Assembly: GCA_964200185.2 (NCBI GenBank)
Contig: CAXNAD020000011.1
Coordinates: 1-48,880 of the forward strand
DNA length: 48,880 nt
Origin: Choristocarpus tenellus KU-1152
Taxonomy: Eukaryota; Phaeophyceae
Direction: 5' to 3'
Shown here: one piece after another, positions 27,401 to 42,400 of the stretch
Layout of the letters: each line of letters opens with the position of its first letter
Position numbering within the stretch: the stretch's first letter is position 1
Made by a program: the position numbers and the translations under genes
Notes under the pieces: model-generated
What the model saw: only the letters and a program-made list of their open reading frames with translations
Databases searched by the model: none
What the model was told of the DNA's origin: nothing

Positions 27401-30400
27401 TTGATATGTGATCATTTGATCGACTACCCTATTGATCTACCTGAGGTCTGCTCTTATCCCTTTTTGAAAACATCATCGTGTTTATGTTGTATATGTCAGA
27501 ATTCAAACTTCAAACTAACTTCTATCCTTGTCTGCCAATTTCGTGTTCTATCATAATGATTTGTAGTCCAGGGACATGGACTTAGAGTAAATACCATCAT
27601 AACGCATCGTACTTGTCACAGATTGCAGACCTACACCGTGTTTTTAGAGTTGCTACATGTATACGAATTACAGTTTCGAGATTAGGAATATGCCCGAGCA
27701 AGCAAGCTAAAAAAAAAAAGGTCTAGTACACAAGTACCACATCTTGAGACATGATTATTGTGAAGACAGAATTTGTACTATGTAGCTATTGAAAAAGACC
27801 AGCCCAATCCCTTGGGAGTACCTTCACAGGGTCAGTGATTCCAGTAGATAAGCCTACCACATCGCCACTGACATATCCCATCATTGATGTGTCAAACGCA
27901 AGATTCCCAACATCTAGATCAGCGTTTCCTTCCCTCATCATCCTCTTCAATCCTCTTCCATCAGCCATTCTTCGGTCACCCCTTTCAATTCCACCACTAG
28001 AGCCTTCATTAATGCCAGGATTTCTTCGGCATACCCGGAGTCGATATGGGTTGCATGCAGCCACAATGCGTAAATTTTGGGGCAAAGGTTTCCCAGCCAC
28101 ACTCCTGTCACACACGATCTCCTTGAACAGACCTTGGGATCACACAATGGAACACGGTGTTAAGAATCACATAATCTTGGCACCCACAAAAAGTATTAGC
28201 CCAGATTCAGTTTTCGTTGACAATAATAATCTTTCCAATATCCCTGTGTTTGGGAAAAGTTGAACTCGAACATCTACAGAGCCATAGCCATCATTAAGCA
28301 AAACGATGGGCTCTACTCAAGCAAGCAACGTTCCAATCCCTCGATCCCTCTGATGTACAGATCACTCACTGACACTGCTGCAGGCATTGATCTCATCCAG
28401 GTGGATCACTGTGAAAGCCGTCCTCCCTGCTACTTCTGCTTGACATAACAATGACGCCTGCTCTTCCACCCAGTGCACAATATCGGTATAAGAAAGCCCA
28501 CTATGCACATTGAGCACTCTGAGTGGCCATCCCAAAATGGAGCACATTCGAGATACCAACATGCTCTTTCCACAGCCTGTCTCGCCCATGATCACCACTG
28601 GCATGTTCGCCTGCATACAGTTTGAATTTAGTTAGAAATATCACCAAGGGCTTCCAGAGGAAGGATTCAGATAAACAACTGAAGATGTGATCGCACTCAT
28701 AGAGGACACTTCTAATCATTGAACCCACAATGTGCACATAACTTGGTATCATTTTTGCACCGTCATGTATAGAAGAGTACCAAGGTAATATCATTGGTTG
28801 CCTGTTTGCTCCTACTGAGAGATTTATTTAGCACCATTAAGAATATTCAGAGGTACACAAAAAGCTTCCTGATGCTATCCGTGCCCCCCACATTGCTACA
28901 CCTGCAGTCTCAGGGTAATGCTAAGCATCTTTAGCAGGTTGTCCATTGTGAAGACATAACCATCCCCCAACACATCGTTCGAGGTAGGTGGAGTTGACGA
29001 TTTACTCTCAAATCCTCCAAGCACTCCTCCCACGCTCTGAAGCAGTTCCACCGCTGCAACGTCGAGAAAGGGAGACAGAACAAATTACATTCGATGGCGC
29101 AAGGGGAGGTTAGAGCATGCGTATACTGCAATACACTATAAAATAGGCAATAATATGCAAAAAAGAAATATAGGGTACTCTGGTCCATGCATAGGAGAAC
29201 CTGATCTACCGATGGTTCTTTGATCTTACAGTGTGCGCTCATTTTCCTTTTGACACTAATTGAAATATCAGACTAGCGATGATGGAGAAAAACTGACCTT
29301 CGGTTCTCGTAATCGAGTCCCAATTTCTTGTTAAATCAATACCGTTGATCTGCAGAGTACCTTTTAGGGGTTCCTGAATGTAGTCATCTGCCAATCTTTG
29401 GAGAAAGAAACCAAACGTTTGTGTAAGTGAATAGGGACTGTGGTTGTTGCTTTTCAGATAAATTACTCCAACCATTCTTGCGACGCACAGAACGATATAA
29501 TGAATGTATTCAGCGGACTGGCATTACCCGCAAATGAATGCATGAGCACACGATAAACGCTTCTTCAATTAGCCGTAAGATGATACTAAGTAATGGTATC
29601 CGAAAAAGAAAATTCAATATTGGGTTGAAGTCATTTGTGGGATTAGAGGAATTTCGTTTATAAACCTTCCATGTGTGACCCCCGTAGGAATACAGTATCC
29701 GTTTTGCATGTTTTCTAAATCTCGTGCTCTGGGATAACGTTTCCGAGAGTTGCTTCTACTCGGGATGGACGTTCAGGCTTATCCCAAGAACTAGCGGTGG
29801 CCATGCCAAGGAAAAGCCACAGCAGAGAATGTGCAAATAGGAATAGTTTGTTGAGCGCAAGGGTTCCTAGTATGTAACATATCATGTGGGTGCATAGGCG
29901 GGGTCAATTTGTATGGATCTGTGGCGTGATGGGACGCACCCTGCTGAAGAAGAGGAGAGAAGAACAGTGCATAGGGAAGGGACAAAGGGGTATTGAAATC
30001 AGGGGTACAGTGTGTGACGCTTGAGTGAGAACAATAGAGCAGGACAGACTTCATCTTGTGAAACTAAAGGGGAGGTATATAGAGATGTGCAGTTAATTTT
30101 GCATCCATGTATACTGAATATTATGGGTAAATCGTTTGTAGGGTGAAGAACAGGGCAAAGTAGAATTGGGGAACGGACAGGGTGGTGGACAGTTTGGCCC
30201 GTAGCCCTTGATTCTTGGGTGAGGAAATAGTAACCAAGAGTGTAACAAACCTTGGATGCTGATTAAGACTCAATATGTCCACCCCTGACACCATTCCAAA
30301 TTGACCAGAAGTGGTGTCCGACTTGAATATCACGATGGGATGATCGGACTTCTCCCACCCAATCATTGCCTGGAAACGCGTGGCCAGGCGAAGTGACTCT

Positions 30401-33400
30401 CCCATAATGGTGGATCCATTATCCACTGGATTCCCTTCCCTCTCATTAGCCTTGTTGAGGTTAGCGGAACGATCAAGTCCAGTGTATTGCGCGGAAAAAG
30501 GTAGGGAATGAGTTGCTAAGGTAGGTAGTGAGGGTAGGAACAGTTAGGAGAGGAGAGGGGAGAGTTTGGGGAATGGGATGAGGAAAAGAAGAGATTCTTG
30601 GGAAGATCTGCAGATGTAGATGAAAGATGTATTGTGGCAAGGGAAATGTGAGAATGTAGCTCAGTCGTGTTACCTTTAATCGAGGCACAGCTAAGATATT
30701 GCCAAAGGTGCTACACCTACACAGCAATTTTTATCATTAACGAATTCCACATGAATTTAGGGCACACACCATATTCTGTTCCCACGTCAATAAAGTGGTA
30801 AGTCTAGGATGTGTAGTTAAAACAAGACACACTAACGTTATCTTCCAAAATTACCATTGCACAACACCTTTGTTGTTAAATAGTGCATATATGATCAAAA
30901 GTAACGCACACAATGATAGTGATGTTCTAAACCTGGAACGGTTGGTCATATTCAGCCTATAGCTTCTGTTGTCCATGACAATGTCCAGGTCCTTATCTCT
31001 GACATGTGTTACTTGGGACCAGTTGCCCAATATCACTTACGCTTATTTTCGTTCTAATAATAGTTGTCTAGCACGAACCTTGAGCATTTGTTCCATTTCT
31101 CGATCAGTCGTATTAAGCAGCCCACCAACAGGTATAATGTTATCACACCTCACATTTTCCAGTTCTTGAAAAGCAAAAAGTTCAATCTACTTTGGCATTT
31201 TGTCCGTGGTCCAAGAAAGACTCGAGCACATTGCTCTATACTTTCAATTGTCCAGTAAATATTATTTCTCGTTTTCTTCAGAGCATGGACTGTTGTGACT
31301 ATCTGCCCTAAAACATACGTTTTCAGGATATTACTAAGGAATATTTACTGTCTACCCCATCTGTTGCTCAGCTGGTGCTTGAGTTAAATAAATTCGTATT
31401 GTCAATTGTCTAGATGGCGCTCTTTGCCATTTTCTCTATAGCGCCTACTGTTTGGACCAAGCTTTGATGTCTAAAACGCTAATGGAGAACATAGTGCTAT
31501 TTGAGGATTACCTTTTCTGACGTTTGAAATAATGCTACTTAAGCATTGCTCAGAGAATAGTGCTACTGCACATTAAGAATCAATTCAGGGACACAAGCAG
31601 ATTGACCTTCCCAATCCGCCTATTAATAACAATAGTATGTACTTTCGACACATGTGGTAAATGTCTCAACCCTTATCCAACGACCAACATATCACAGTCT
31701 CCTCAACAAATCCAAATCCTGGCCCCCACCTGGGTATGCCGTCTTTCTAGAGGTGACCCTCTCGCATTACCAAGAGTGTTGACCATGACTGAACGGACCT
31801 GTGGAACTGATCGCAAGGCAAAATCCTTGCAACACTCAATAAGCAGGTGCAAAAAAACATCCCTGTAACAGCGTAGAACATTTTGAAATTTTGTCAGAGT
31901 ACCTGTGTGATGCTAGGTGCAGAGTGTCAACATAGAAATATTGAGAAGCAATAAGTTTTAGGTAACAGATTTTCCTGACATCATGGACGAATTGTGAAAC
32001 TAGTCCGCAACCTCTATCGGTGTTGCTACTAGAGGCAAAGGTTTCAAAAGGAACCCAACATAGATAAAGCCAGAGTTGAGGAAGATTTCTACACCAGAAA
32101 TGGAAATAGAGTTGGCAAAGCTCAAGGATAATATATTGTAAGCTCCTCCTATGCTGAGTAACATTGCTTCAGGTAAAAATCGGAACTTATGCGTTTGGGG
32201 TAGGGTCAAGATCGAGGTCAGACCAAGGTGCAGAGACTCTAGTCTAATATTGGCAGTTGAAGCATCGCCCAATATCCAAAACAAATATTTTGCCCTAGTG
32301 ATAGCACCTTTACTTCAAACCAAACTTTAACATCTCTCCCTACGGTCCTATCAATTGAAATTTCTTGTTTAAAAAAAAGGTTGTAGGCTGGATATTTCTT
32401 AAATACTAAACTAACCCCTTTCTACTCCTATATAGACCCGTGCTTTGTTTAACTAGCACACCAGCGCATACTCGACACTTGTCCCATGCCACTCCCTACC
32501 TCTTCCTCTTAAACATACCTGAATGTTTCTAGTCCATGCTCATCATACTTCCCCGACATTGCAACCGCTGGGCCAAGGAGAGGGTACATCTCCACCCTGG
32601 TCAGTAGGTGCGAGGTGAGCCTGATAAATCTGTTGAAGAGATTCCATGTAGGAGTTTCTGAGGGACCACCCTCCAGGCAACAACACCTTCGAAGCAGCTC
32701 AAAGCACTCCTCTCGTGGTACCTCATCATGAATTCGCCCTGAAGGAGAGTAGGGTATTTGAAAGAGTAGGACTTAATGTGATTGTAGGGAAACGTTAGTA
32801 GAGAGATGAGGCAGAGAGAAGACTACAGTCAAGACTAACGTTTAGCAACCTGGCAGAGAGCTCTGGTGGTGCACACAAATGAAACTGATACATACTTGGG
32901 CCTGACATAGAACGGAAAATGTATCACACTTTGCTTTGTTTACCCTAAGCATCAGGAACAGTACAAACAGCTTTTGGACGGTTGCTGCTGGGGTGAGGTT
33001 GGGGCTTGTGCACTCACTACAATTAATGCAATAGAAAAAGGCAGCAACAATGGCATCACAGAGAAGCACATTGATGGCACATTCTGTGGGCTAGGGGAAT
33101 TAGGACGCAACCACTGGTTTTAGGAGTAATCCAAGTGTAGATATGTTTATCACTAACTGAACTAAAAGGCAGTGGTTATGCCTTCTCCCACTACATAGTT
33201 ACAACAAGCACCATACCGTACAGAAGTAAGTGTGGCTTCAACTCTTCACCTTCGTCATCAGCATCCTTACCACCCGGATCAGGTCCCGTGCTATCTGGTA
33301 AGAGGTAGCCACGTTCAACAGCCCTGCATCAAAAGCGAAATGTATGTGCATGACAAAGCAGATTGTCCAGTCAACACGTAACACATTATCGGGTGATTCA

Positions 33401-36400
33401 AATAGAAATTAGTAAAGAGCTAGGAATTTGGTAATGTATATAAAGGTCAGGGTAGGTGCTGTTGTGCGTATTGTGAAGGTTTATGTGGCAAAGTTGATAG
33501 TTGTTAGGATAAGGGGATGTTTGGATCTACAGCAGGGGGTGAAACGGATGGAAGGTATCAGACAGCATCCGATCACCAAATTTCCCCTACTCAGCCCATC
33601 AAGTGTGGGGATAGTATTGGAGACAGTAGCAGTATCCTCATCAGCATCCGTAAAACTCAAAAATTCGTTCATTCAGGAATTGGTCAAATTGAAAATAATA
33701 TGGATGAAGGAGATTCGACGTGCCATTAGAAGTCAGAGGGCACTATGATACACAATAACTCCCGATAGCACACACAGTCATTTAGACACCCGTCGAGTAC
33801 AAACAACCAATCCTTATGTCACTTCCATGGAGTGTAGGAAAGGATGGAGAGCGAAACTCCTAGATTTAACCCCCTCACTGTACCCTCGAGCAATAATCTT
33901 CTTTTCTTTATAATCAAACCTGTGTCGAGTAACTGCTCCATTCTAACGTAACAATCTGGCTACATCGACATATCTATCCCATTCAGTTCCCCACCAGAAC
34001 TAGTATCCCAATCTGCATAAATATATTCATAGAGCTGTTGTCTACAACAGGTTTCTGAGCTTGTGTCACTCTATTCAAGGCTGTGGTCCCATACTCTATA
34101 TATCAAAATACATGGCCTTGACCTTCCTACAAATCGTTTTGCCTCGGAAACCATCTGAACAGGTAAACTTTCCAGCGAATTAGGTTTTTCTCATCTTATA
34201 ATAAAACTATGTGTGGGGTATCAATGCGAAGACCTAAATACATGGTGCCTAGACTCAGGTCGCGTCTGAAGTCAAAATCTGCACAGTAGTTTTAAACACC
34301 CTCCTGTTACCTCAGACTTTCTTTATACCATACAAGTTCACACATCACTACGATCGCAGTGAATGATTCGCAGACACAGTGGATATAGGATCACCTGACC
34401 CATCGGCAGGTGCGTTGCATGTCCTTGTCCTGAATCATCGACACCCTCCAGCCCCGCATGATCGGGGTTTTGAGATCAAGGTTATTGGGTAGCACCTGCA
34501 CGTCTCGCAAACAAGCCAAAGGACAAGGATACCAAAGGGGAGATGTGTATTTCAGAAATCCCTTCGCCTGAAGTAGATTGTGAACTAGGAAAAGACAGAG
34601 GTATTAATACCATACTGACGTCTCCATTACCAATGAGTAAGAAGAAATAAGAAATAGGAAGTACAGGTACTTAGGGATGCAGTTTCACTGAGTTCTCGAT
34701 ATGTCAGTGGCAAATAGAGAATTGTAGAAGTTCGAACAAGGAAGAAGAAACGACTTGTAAGTTTTCGGACAAGATCCAAGGGGTTTTAACAATGAACTGC
34801 CCCTTTCTCAAGATTCCATTGTGACTCATGATAGTACTATATTCCAGATTGAGAAAGGAACTGAAGTGTACCCACTGGAATGTAATGCTCACGATAGCCT
34901 CACCATAACCAGGACACCAAATAGAACGCAAGGCATTTTTTGAGCAACTTGCACTCAACAAAGTTGTATCCCACATGGATAAAGACAACAAACTAGGTGT
35001 TCATGCAATTCTTCGTGTGAGGATCTCTGTCATCTGAACTACATTCAAATTGAATAGGGCAGGAAAGTAGGAAGACAGAAAAAAGGATGCGTACTCACCT
35101 GAAGCATGGTGCATGGGAGCAAGCTGCACATGTGCAAAGTACGAGCTGCACGATCTTCATCTGAGTTGGGAATTTCTACATAGAAACTATCTCCTTTCCA
35201 GCGAACAAATACCTCACAGGTCACTGGGTCCCTGGAGGAAGAATTGAAGTTATCAAGGTTAGTCCTGGAGCACAAGCAAGCGTCTAATGAAGGGAAAGAG
35301 ATTTACGTCCAAAATAAGGGGATAGGACCAGGAAGTTAGAAAATACACGTTGAGGATAAGGATGGTTGGATTTCTCATAGGATGCTACCAAGACAAACTG
35401 CATACACTATTCCTTGATATATAAACGAGTGAAATTATCTTGGAGGGTACAAGGTTTGCCCTGTTTGTCTATTTGGGGCTTGGCTTCCCATGGGTTACTT
35501 TATTACATTTTCCTACTTCAAAAATGTTTCGGAGTAGGTAAAACGTATACGTTACGAAAAGGTTTGTCAGAAACATAGATATTGACACTTCCTAACAAAC
35601 ACGATAGCCAAAATTACATCAAAATCACAACATTGGATTTCGACCCCCAAGTGGACACGGCTCTACCCTCTAAGATATTTCGGCTCAATGAGAATGTTCA
35701 ATAATCTCCACTCTAAATGTATAGGAGGGAAACACCATGACTTGCTATCAATTTTCCACATCAAGGATACATCTACCACATATCCCTACGACATATTTGT
35801 TGGTAGAGGACGTAGCACCTTCAATAAGATACAATAAGAACCCAGTAGCACAGTTCTAATAATTTTGTTTGGAATTTTGGGCTAGTCCTTCCATTTCACC
35901 TACTTTGAAGTATTTTTTAATATATTCCCAACCAGCTCTTGTCATATTTTCGAAATGGCCAAGAAAGGTGCTCCCCAAAGAAACCAAGGTCATTGGCTGG
36001 AAATTGTTCCACACACTTCTAAAATATGTGGACCTTGTTAGTTGTGGGTTCACAGGAGAAACCCTGACATGCAAACAAGCTACTGTTGAGGAAAGGAGCC
36101 AAACCTAGGACTAGGTGTGAAGTTGAAGTGCTCCATTAGTGGGGTGGGATAAGAAGTGAAGGCAACATGTTCATGTCATTTTATTTTACCGGGAAATGGG
36201 CAAAACAGACAACTACTCCATGCTCATAATGATTATATAATAGGATAAATTCGGTGTCATTCTCCAGTCTCCTTCGGTACAAGTATCATAGAGGGAGTAT
36301 GGTCGAAACATGGCCGTGTGTAGGGGAGTCTTCGTTTTTCCTTGTTCGATCACTTCTACATCCCTCTACTCCCAATCTATGATGATACCTCATTTTAGAG

Positions 36401-39400
36401 GATCTCACCTCCTGTAGTCAAACTAACCAAACAGAACATGCATGCATTTTCTGGATTGAAATTGGGGACCAAATAGAAGGTTAAAATATCTATGACTAAA
36501 CATTCAAAGTATGACTACGCCCTGCTATTTCCAACCTGACATAGCCCCCAAGGAAAAGCTGGAAGAGGATGGTGTTGCAGTCTCTAGGAGGTACATGTCC
36601 CAAGTCCAAGTGGAAGGCGATATTACCTCTGCCCAAATTATGGGCGTAAGTGGCCAGATCATCATCCTGCCCATGTAATTTCCCACACCCTTGTGAGCTG
36701 TCTTTTAATCCTTGAATCATTGTACGTTTGATCGTAACTCTTCGACATAGGTCTTCTCTGGTAAAGTCTGCCCCCAATGGGACTCGAACATAGAGAGGTT
36801 CCAGTGTGTCATCACTGTTGTTCAATACTCTGGAGGCGTCCTTAACCTTGCTATCCTCATTCCATCCCAATCCTTGCTCGTCAATCTCCCCTGCCACGCC
36901 ATCCTTTCCTTGCTGTAGCCTTTTCCCCTGCTGCATTCGCTGTTGCTGCTTTGCGATCTGCAATCATGGAGTCATTCGTTGATCATGCAAAAACAGGAAG
37001 ACTTGGCATCGAATTTATTTGTGCACATAAATTAGCGTCATCGACTTATCAGACTACGCTGGATGGTCCAAGGATTATAAATTGAAACTGATAATTTTTG
37101 TTGATGGGGTGTCATAGGGTTAAAGCTAGTTTCGCTAAGGAAGTAATAAAGTATCATCTAATACTGCAACAATAAGAACGTCAACCAAACCCCCCTTGCT
37201 TCAGGACCAAACCCTATGTTTTGTATTTCTTGAAGAGAAACAGTGTCCAACGACCCCAGTCCCTAACACTCTGCAGTTTGCATTGTAGACTACGATCAGG
37301 TACTGGCTCCTTACAACACACTCAATAAATGCTGAACGGTCAAAACAGCTTTATCGTTAAATTCACTTCTCGGCAGTATAAATATCTTGAACATTGTTGG
37401 TTGTTGGTAAGGACTTCAATTTCTATTCCAAATTTACAAAGAAAAACTCACCCACAATACGAAACAAATAGCGATAACAACACCTTTAAAGCCACGTTAT
37501 ATTATCCATTGGGGGTGTTTACTCGTCGTATCAATACTATTTTATTATATTTTAATGCGATAAAGCAACAACCAGACAAAATTATGAGAGTAAGTTAATG
37601 CTAATAATAGTCCATAGAAACGAGCAAATTGCAAAACACCAGTTCGAATAATTTAATGTTTTTCCTGTTTGGGATTAAGTGCTTTTGAGATCGTTGGAGT
37701 TGAAGTTGTTCAGTAGAAGAGACCATATCTGTGGATTCTTTTCTCTTTATAAATTCTTCATTTTTTTGTCATAGCAGCGAAATAAAATTCTACCAACTTG
37801 TTTATTTATCATACATTGGATCTTAGCAATCTCGAAATAATCGCAGAACTTGCCAACAGCAGAAATTTTGTACCAAAAAGGTCGGGTGCTTCTCTCACCA
37901 TCTTCATAATATGATGTGTCTTTCCACCTCCGTTAACCTCGCTCCTCACAGCCATGGTGGGTCCTATGGTGAAGCGTTCGGAGGTTGGAGGTCAAGTTGC
38001 CGATCAGCCTCAGCAACGAAGATCTAAAGAGGGACGTTCTATAGGTGGCAAAGGCGATACATTAATACTAGAATATCCTCAAGGTATGGGGTGACTGACA
38101 GAGTGTCGAGCGAGCACGTTTAGGCTATACATAAAATAACGAAACTTTGTATCCTACATGAAATATAAAACCTGTGACAAACGGCGATATATGCATGAAT
38201 AGATCTATCTTTACCCTCCTGCCGTTACTATATCATTTAACCAATCCTAGCAACTGAGGAAATTCAATTTCGAACAGAGTTATGACAAAATAATATTGTA
38301 GCTCTCACGGTCACCTTCAAAATGTGTTTCAAGGGCTGAAGCCACGGTCTCTTTAAGAACTTCTGATGCCAAGGGGGGTAGGTCCACCACATGGTCGCTA
38401 AGCCAGCTCAGGAGCGCCTGCTTAGGCTCTCCTGACACGATGAGAAGAACTCCTTGAGGCCCTGCTCCTCCGCTATTCAGGAATGTGTGAACACTATTGT
38501 GGGTGGTACAACCTGAACCATTTGTCGTACCTGTGAAATGATGGGTGAAGTTTCCAGCCCCGTCATAACCTGTGTCTTCATGGCGCTGACTGTATTTTAA
38601 TACCTTTGACCTCAGATGCATCATGAGGGTTGCCTGCCTAGTGAAGGACAGTCGGTGAATATCCGCAATTGTAAAAACTGGTATGGTGCTCTCTACAGTC
38701 AAGGCCTCCTCCTCATCATGATGATTTTTCTGTTCTTGAATGCGTGTCCCTGAGACCTTTTCCTCTGCCTTCCCATCCTCAGCCTTTCCTCCTCTCTCAG
38801 ACATTTTAAGTACACCATTGAGTGATCTAGCCGCCACAAAACGTCTCACTAGGAGTTCCACCTCCTCCTCTGTTGTCTCATTGGTACAAAAGAGTACCTC
38901 CCCAGGCTGCGGTAACCGGCCTCTTCTGACGTATGCTGATAGAACTGTGGGAATAACTCCCTCCGCACTCTCAGCACACGTTGCAAACAGGCATTGCCTC
39001 CCCCCTGTTACTGTTTCTGCCTTCACGAATGGTTCAGGCTCGCCAGTCTCAGATGAATGCCTACCTACCCCATCACTATCACTAGCTCCACCTGACCTAG
39101 TGTCGACTGAAGCCACGAGGATATCAGCTCTGTTAGCAAGCCTCTGACCAGGTAGTGAAACACGCCGCATACCAATTCCACATCCTACCCTATCCTCTGC
39201 TGCGACAGAATCCGTCAGGGATGATCCCAGGCTGTCGAGCATGTCTTGCCCAGTCCCTAGCTTCTCTTCCCACTTCTCAAGAAGTTGAATGGCCATCTCA
39301 GGGCGCACATTGCTTGAGAGTAGGTGTAGTGTAGCGTGGACCTTTGCAATGACTTCACATTTCTCCGTCCTAGAGTATTGTGTGGGTCGCCCCCCCCCCT

Positions 39401-42400
39401 TGTCTTTAAGGATACTACCCATAGATATACTGTTGGGACTGTGGAAGGAGGTGGAAGATCGCCAAGAGTGTAGGACAAGGAGCTTGTGCAAATGCAGAAT
39501 ATCCTGCATAGTGAAAAAATTTAGGAGGTGCCACCTGCGCGAAAAATTGGTTAGGGGGAGGGGTTGCTTGTGATACACATGAAGAATAATTAACAGTTTG
39601 GCAACCAACAAGATCAAAATGGTCTCTCTTGCAATGAACAAAGAGCAGTCGAATCCCAATACTATAGACATTTTTGATTCGAGAACTACACCAAAATAAT
39701 TATAAACAATTTTACCATTTCCCCCCCTACAAATTGTGCTCTTGTTGGGTAACTTTGAGCGAGAGGTGTTGGCGACACATCCTTTCCAATTTTTCGGGGG
39801 CTGTCACGTAGTAGTACACTCGGCATTCCTTTGGAATATCATATTTATTGAAGTATTGTGCTTCTTGCGCTCTGTGATGGGCTAACTGGGTTGTGATGGA
39901 TGGAAGGAAATCTCATACCCTATGTAGTGTTAAGGGGGTGTTTAGCTGTGTATGCCTCTCTTGGAAATGGTGCATACTGCAAACGTGTTGTTTATGTTTC
40001 AACTTTGCTAACTTGCTCTTTAAACTTAACAAGAGACTTGCAATTTTCTCTAATAGTCAACGTTCTACCCTTCTTGAGCCAGACCTGTCCCTTGCTGCCC
40101 CTACCAAGGCTGCCCAGCTCTGCTCCTCATTCTGCAAGCTCTGCAAGACACAACTGAGATGTTCTTCTCCACCGAGCTCAAATCTTTGCCTGGACTCCCA
40201 ATAGGATAAGAGCACATTCCACAGCCACATATTTCCGGGAGGGGTTGCAGGCACGAATTATACAAATAGCACATGATTTGAACCGAAAAAGCGCAGTATG
40301 TATGTTATGCACTGCAGGATAAGATGGTACAGAGCCAACAATAGAGGTGAAATGTACAAAAGGCACAAACTTAGTGTTCAAACAAACAAATACACTGGTG
40401 GGGTCTTTGGGAGAACAGAATAGTGGATGGCAGTAGGGCTGAGAGGCAGGTCTTTGCCGAGAATGGAGGTGTGAGAGGAATACAGAATAATAAGATTATG
40501 CACTCCGGCCTATTTCAATATTTTGATCACCATAATCACCCTATTGCCATTGCTACCCTTTGCAGATCTCTGTACTTCGAAAAAAAAAATGGAATGAATT
40601 GTTCTTGATATATAAATTCTCAAGTGCAACAAATGTCACACCTCTTCTGGTATCCTCATATTGTGCTATTAGCCTGTTCACATTTTAATTTTTTTTTTTC
40701 ATTCGTTTTTGAAAAATATATATTATTATGTGGTTGTGTTGCGCAAGGCTACGTTAAAAAAACCCCGCAATTTTCGCACCTCATTTCCCAACCTTCCTGG
40801 TAATGGGGATGTCCAGCCTCATGCAGCCTCTCCAAAATACCTACCATGTCTGACAGTACCTGTTTATATCACCAAGGTCATGCACACAGATGCGAGGACA
40901 GCATGCTACGTCGACATTAACATTATACCGAGTACAACCTTGGGGAATTTGTAGTGGAATTTGTTGAAGTTGGGAGTACTTGGAGTATGGACTGAGTTGG
41001 AAGGCAACATTATGACAACCTTTGGTTTTAGAACTCCACATCACAATACCTGCAGTTGCGTTTTGAATGAATCCACTGTAACACGAGCTCCATGCCCATA
41101 ATTTTCAATCCATGTTGTCTCCTGCTCCTCTGGGACTTCCATAATGGACAACCTCGCCCTCAGGCCAAGGAGATGTTGCTCATCCTGCACTACCACAGTA
41201 GCAGTTGTCTCAGATTCCGACCCAACCCCATCACGTATCGTGTTTGATGAGATGTCAGTGGTCACCAATGGCGTGAGGATGTCTACCTCTACAATAAGAG
41301 AGAGTGATCGGTTGCCATTCCGATCAAATGCAGTTTCGCCGTGTGTCGAATGGCATGAACCAGCGCACATTGTACCACGTTTTGAAATCTGGGGCGACCT
41401 AGCATGAAGGACAAATACCCCTCTCTGGAGGATGTCACGCAGGTTATGGAGAGCCTGGATACCTGCAGACACTGTCCGATTCTTGAACAGCTGGTGAGTG
41501 AAGAGACAAAGAAATATGTGGTCGGATTGTCAATGAGGAGGGAAACAAGGGAACACACAACGGTGAGTTTCTGTTCTAAGTGGGGTCAACAACCGTTTTT
41601 TTCCCAAGTTGTTCACGAATCCTCCACATTAATTCCCAAACAATACTAAAATAAAAGGCCTTTACACTTAGACATCCATTGCATGTAGTGCTTCAATTAC
41701 TAACTCTTCTTTTGATGAAAGGACAGTGGTACAAGGAAAGTGGACTTTATATCAGGAAGTACGTAATGCTATGGTAGCATGGTAAGGTAGACATCAAGAA
41801 GAGACAGAGGAGTTGTACATATGTTAGGGGGAGTGACTTGGCTATTGGTCAATGTAACAACAATGGAAGAGGAGGATGTATGACGAGGGAGGACGTGGAA
41901 AGGTTGACACTATAAAACACATATGGAGATATGAATTGCAGGGGAGCTATGTTGATTTTATTTGAAGGTGACCAAAGTAAGCGAAACAACTAAATATTGT
42001 CTTTTATATTACAACCTTTCACATATTTGAGCATAGAATAGGATAGAAAAGCAAGAAAGTATCTCCATTACGAGGTCTACAATGGATACAGAGGAAGTAG
42101 ATAATGCTTTGCAGGAGGACAGCAAATGCCAAAGGAATAGATCTGCCCCCAACTAGCCTCATCTTCGTTTTCGCACCCTAGCCATCCTCGTTGAACAAAG
42201 CTCATGCATTTACCTCCTTCAAGTGATCAAATCTAGCCATGGTGTTTTCCATGTGCCAAAGGAAGCTCCCTTCTCTCCCTCTTTCCTTTATACCCTCGTC
42301 TGCCTTGGTTTCATAATGTTCTTCCGGGCCCACATCAACCCTAGAAAAAGCTTCAACCAGGAGATAGAGACTTGCAAATGGACCTTGAACACACACAGAA

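Noticed and set aside
27233-27556. A 107-codon plus-strand ORF with several cysteines
   Set aside because: Falls in an intron, has no recognised motif, no homologous signal in neighbours and no promoter or splice evidence; length is compatible with chance.
33480-33690. Minus-strand frame FLSFTDADEDTATVSNTIP as an extra exon
   Set aside because: No usable acceptor precedes it, and exons 34395-34495 and 33217-33323 already join in matching phase.
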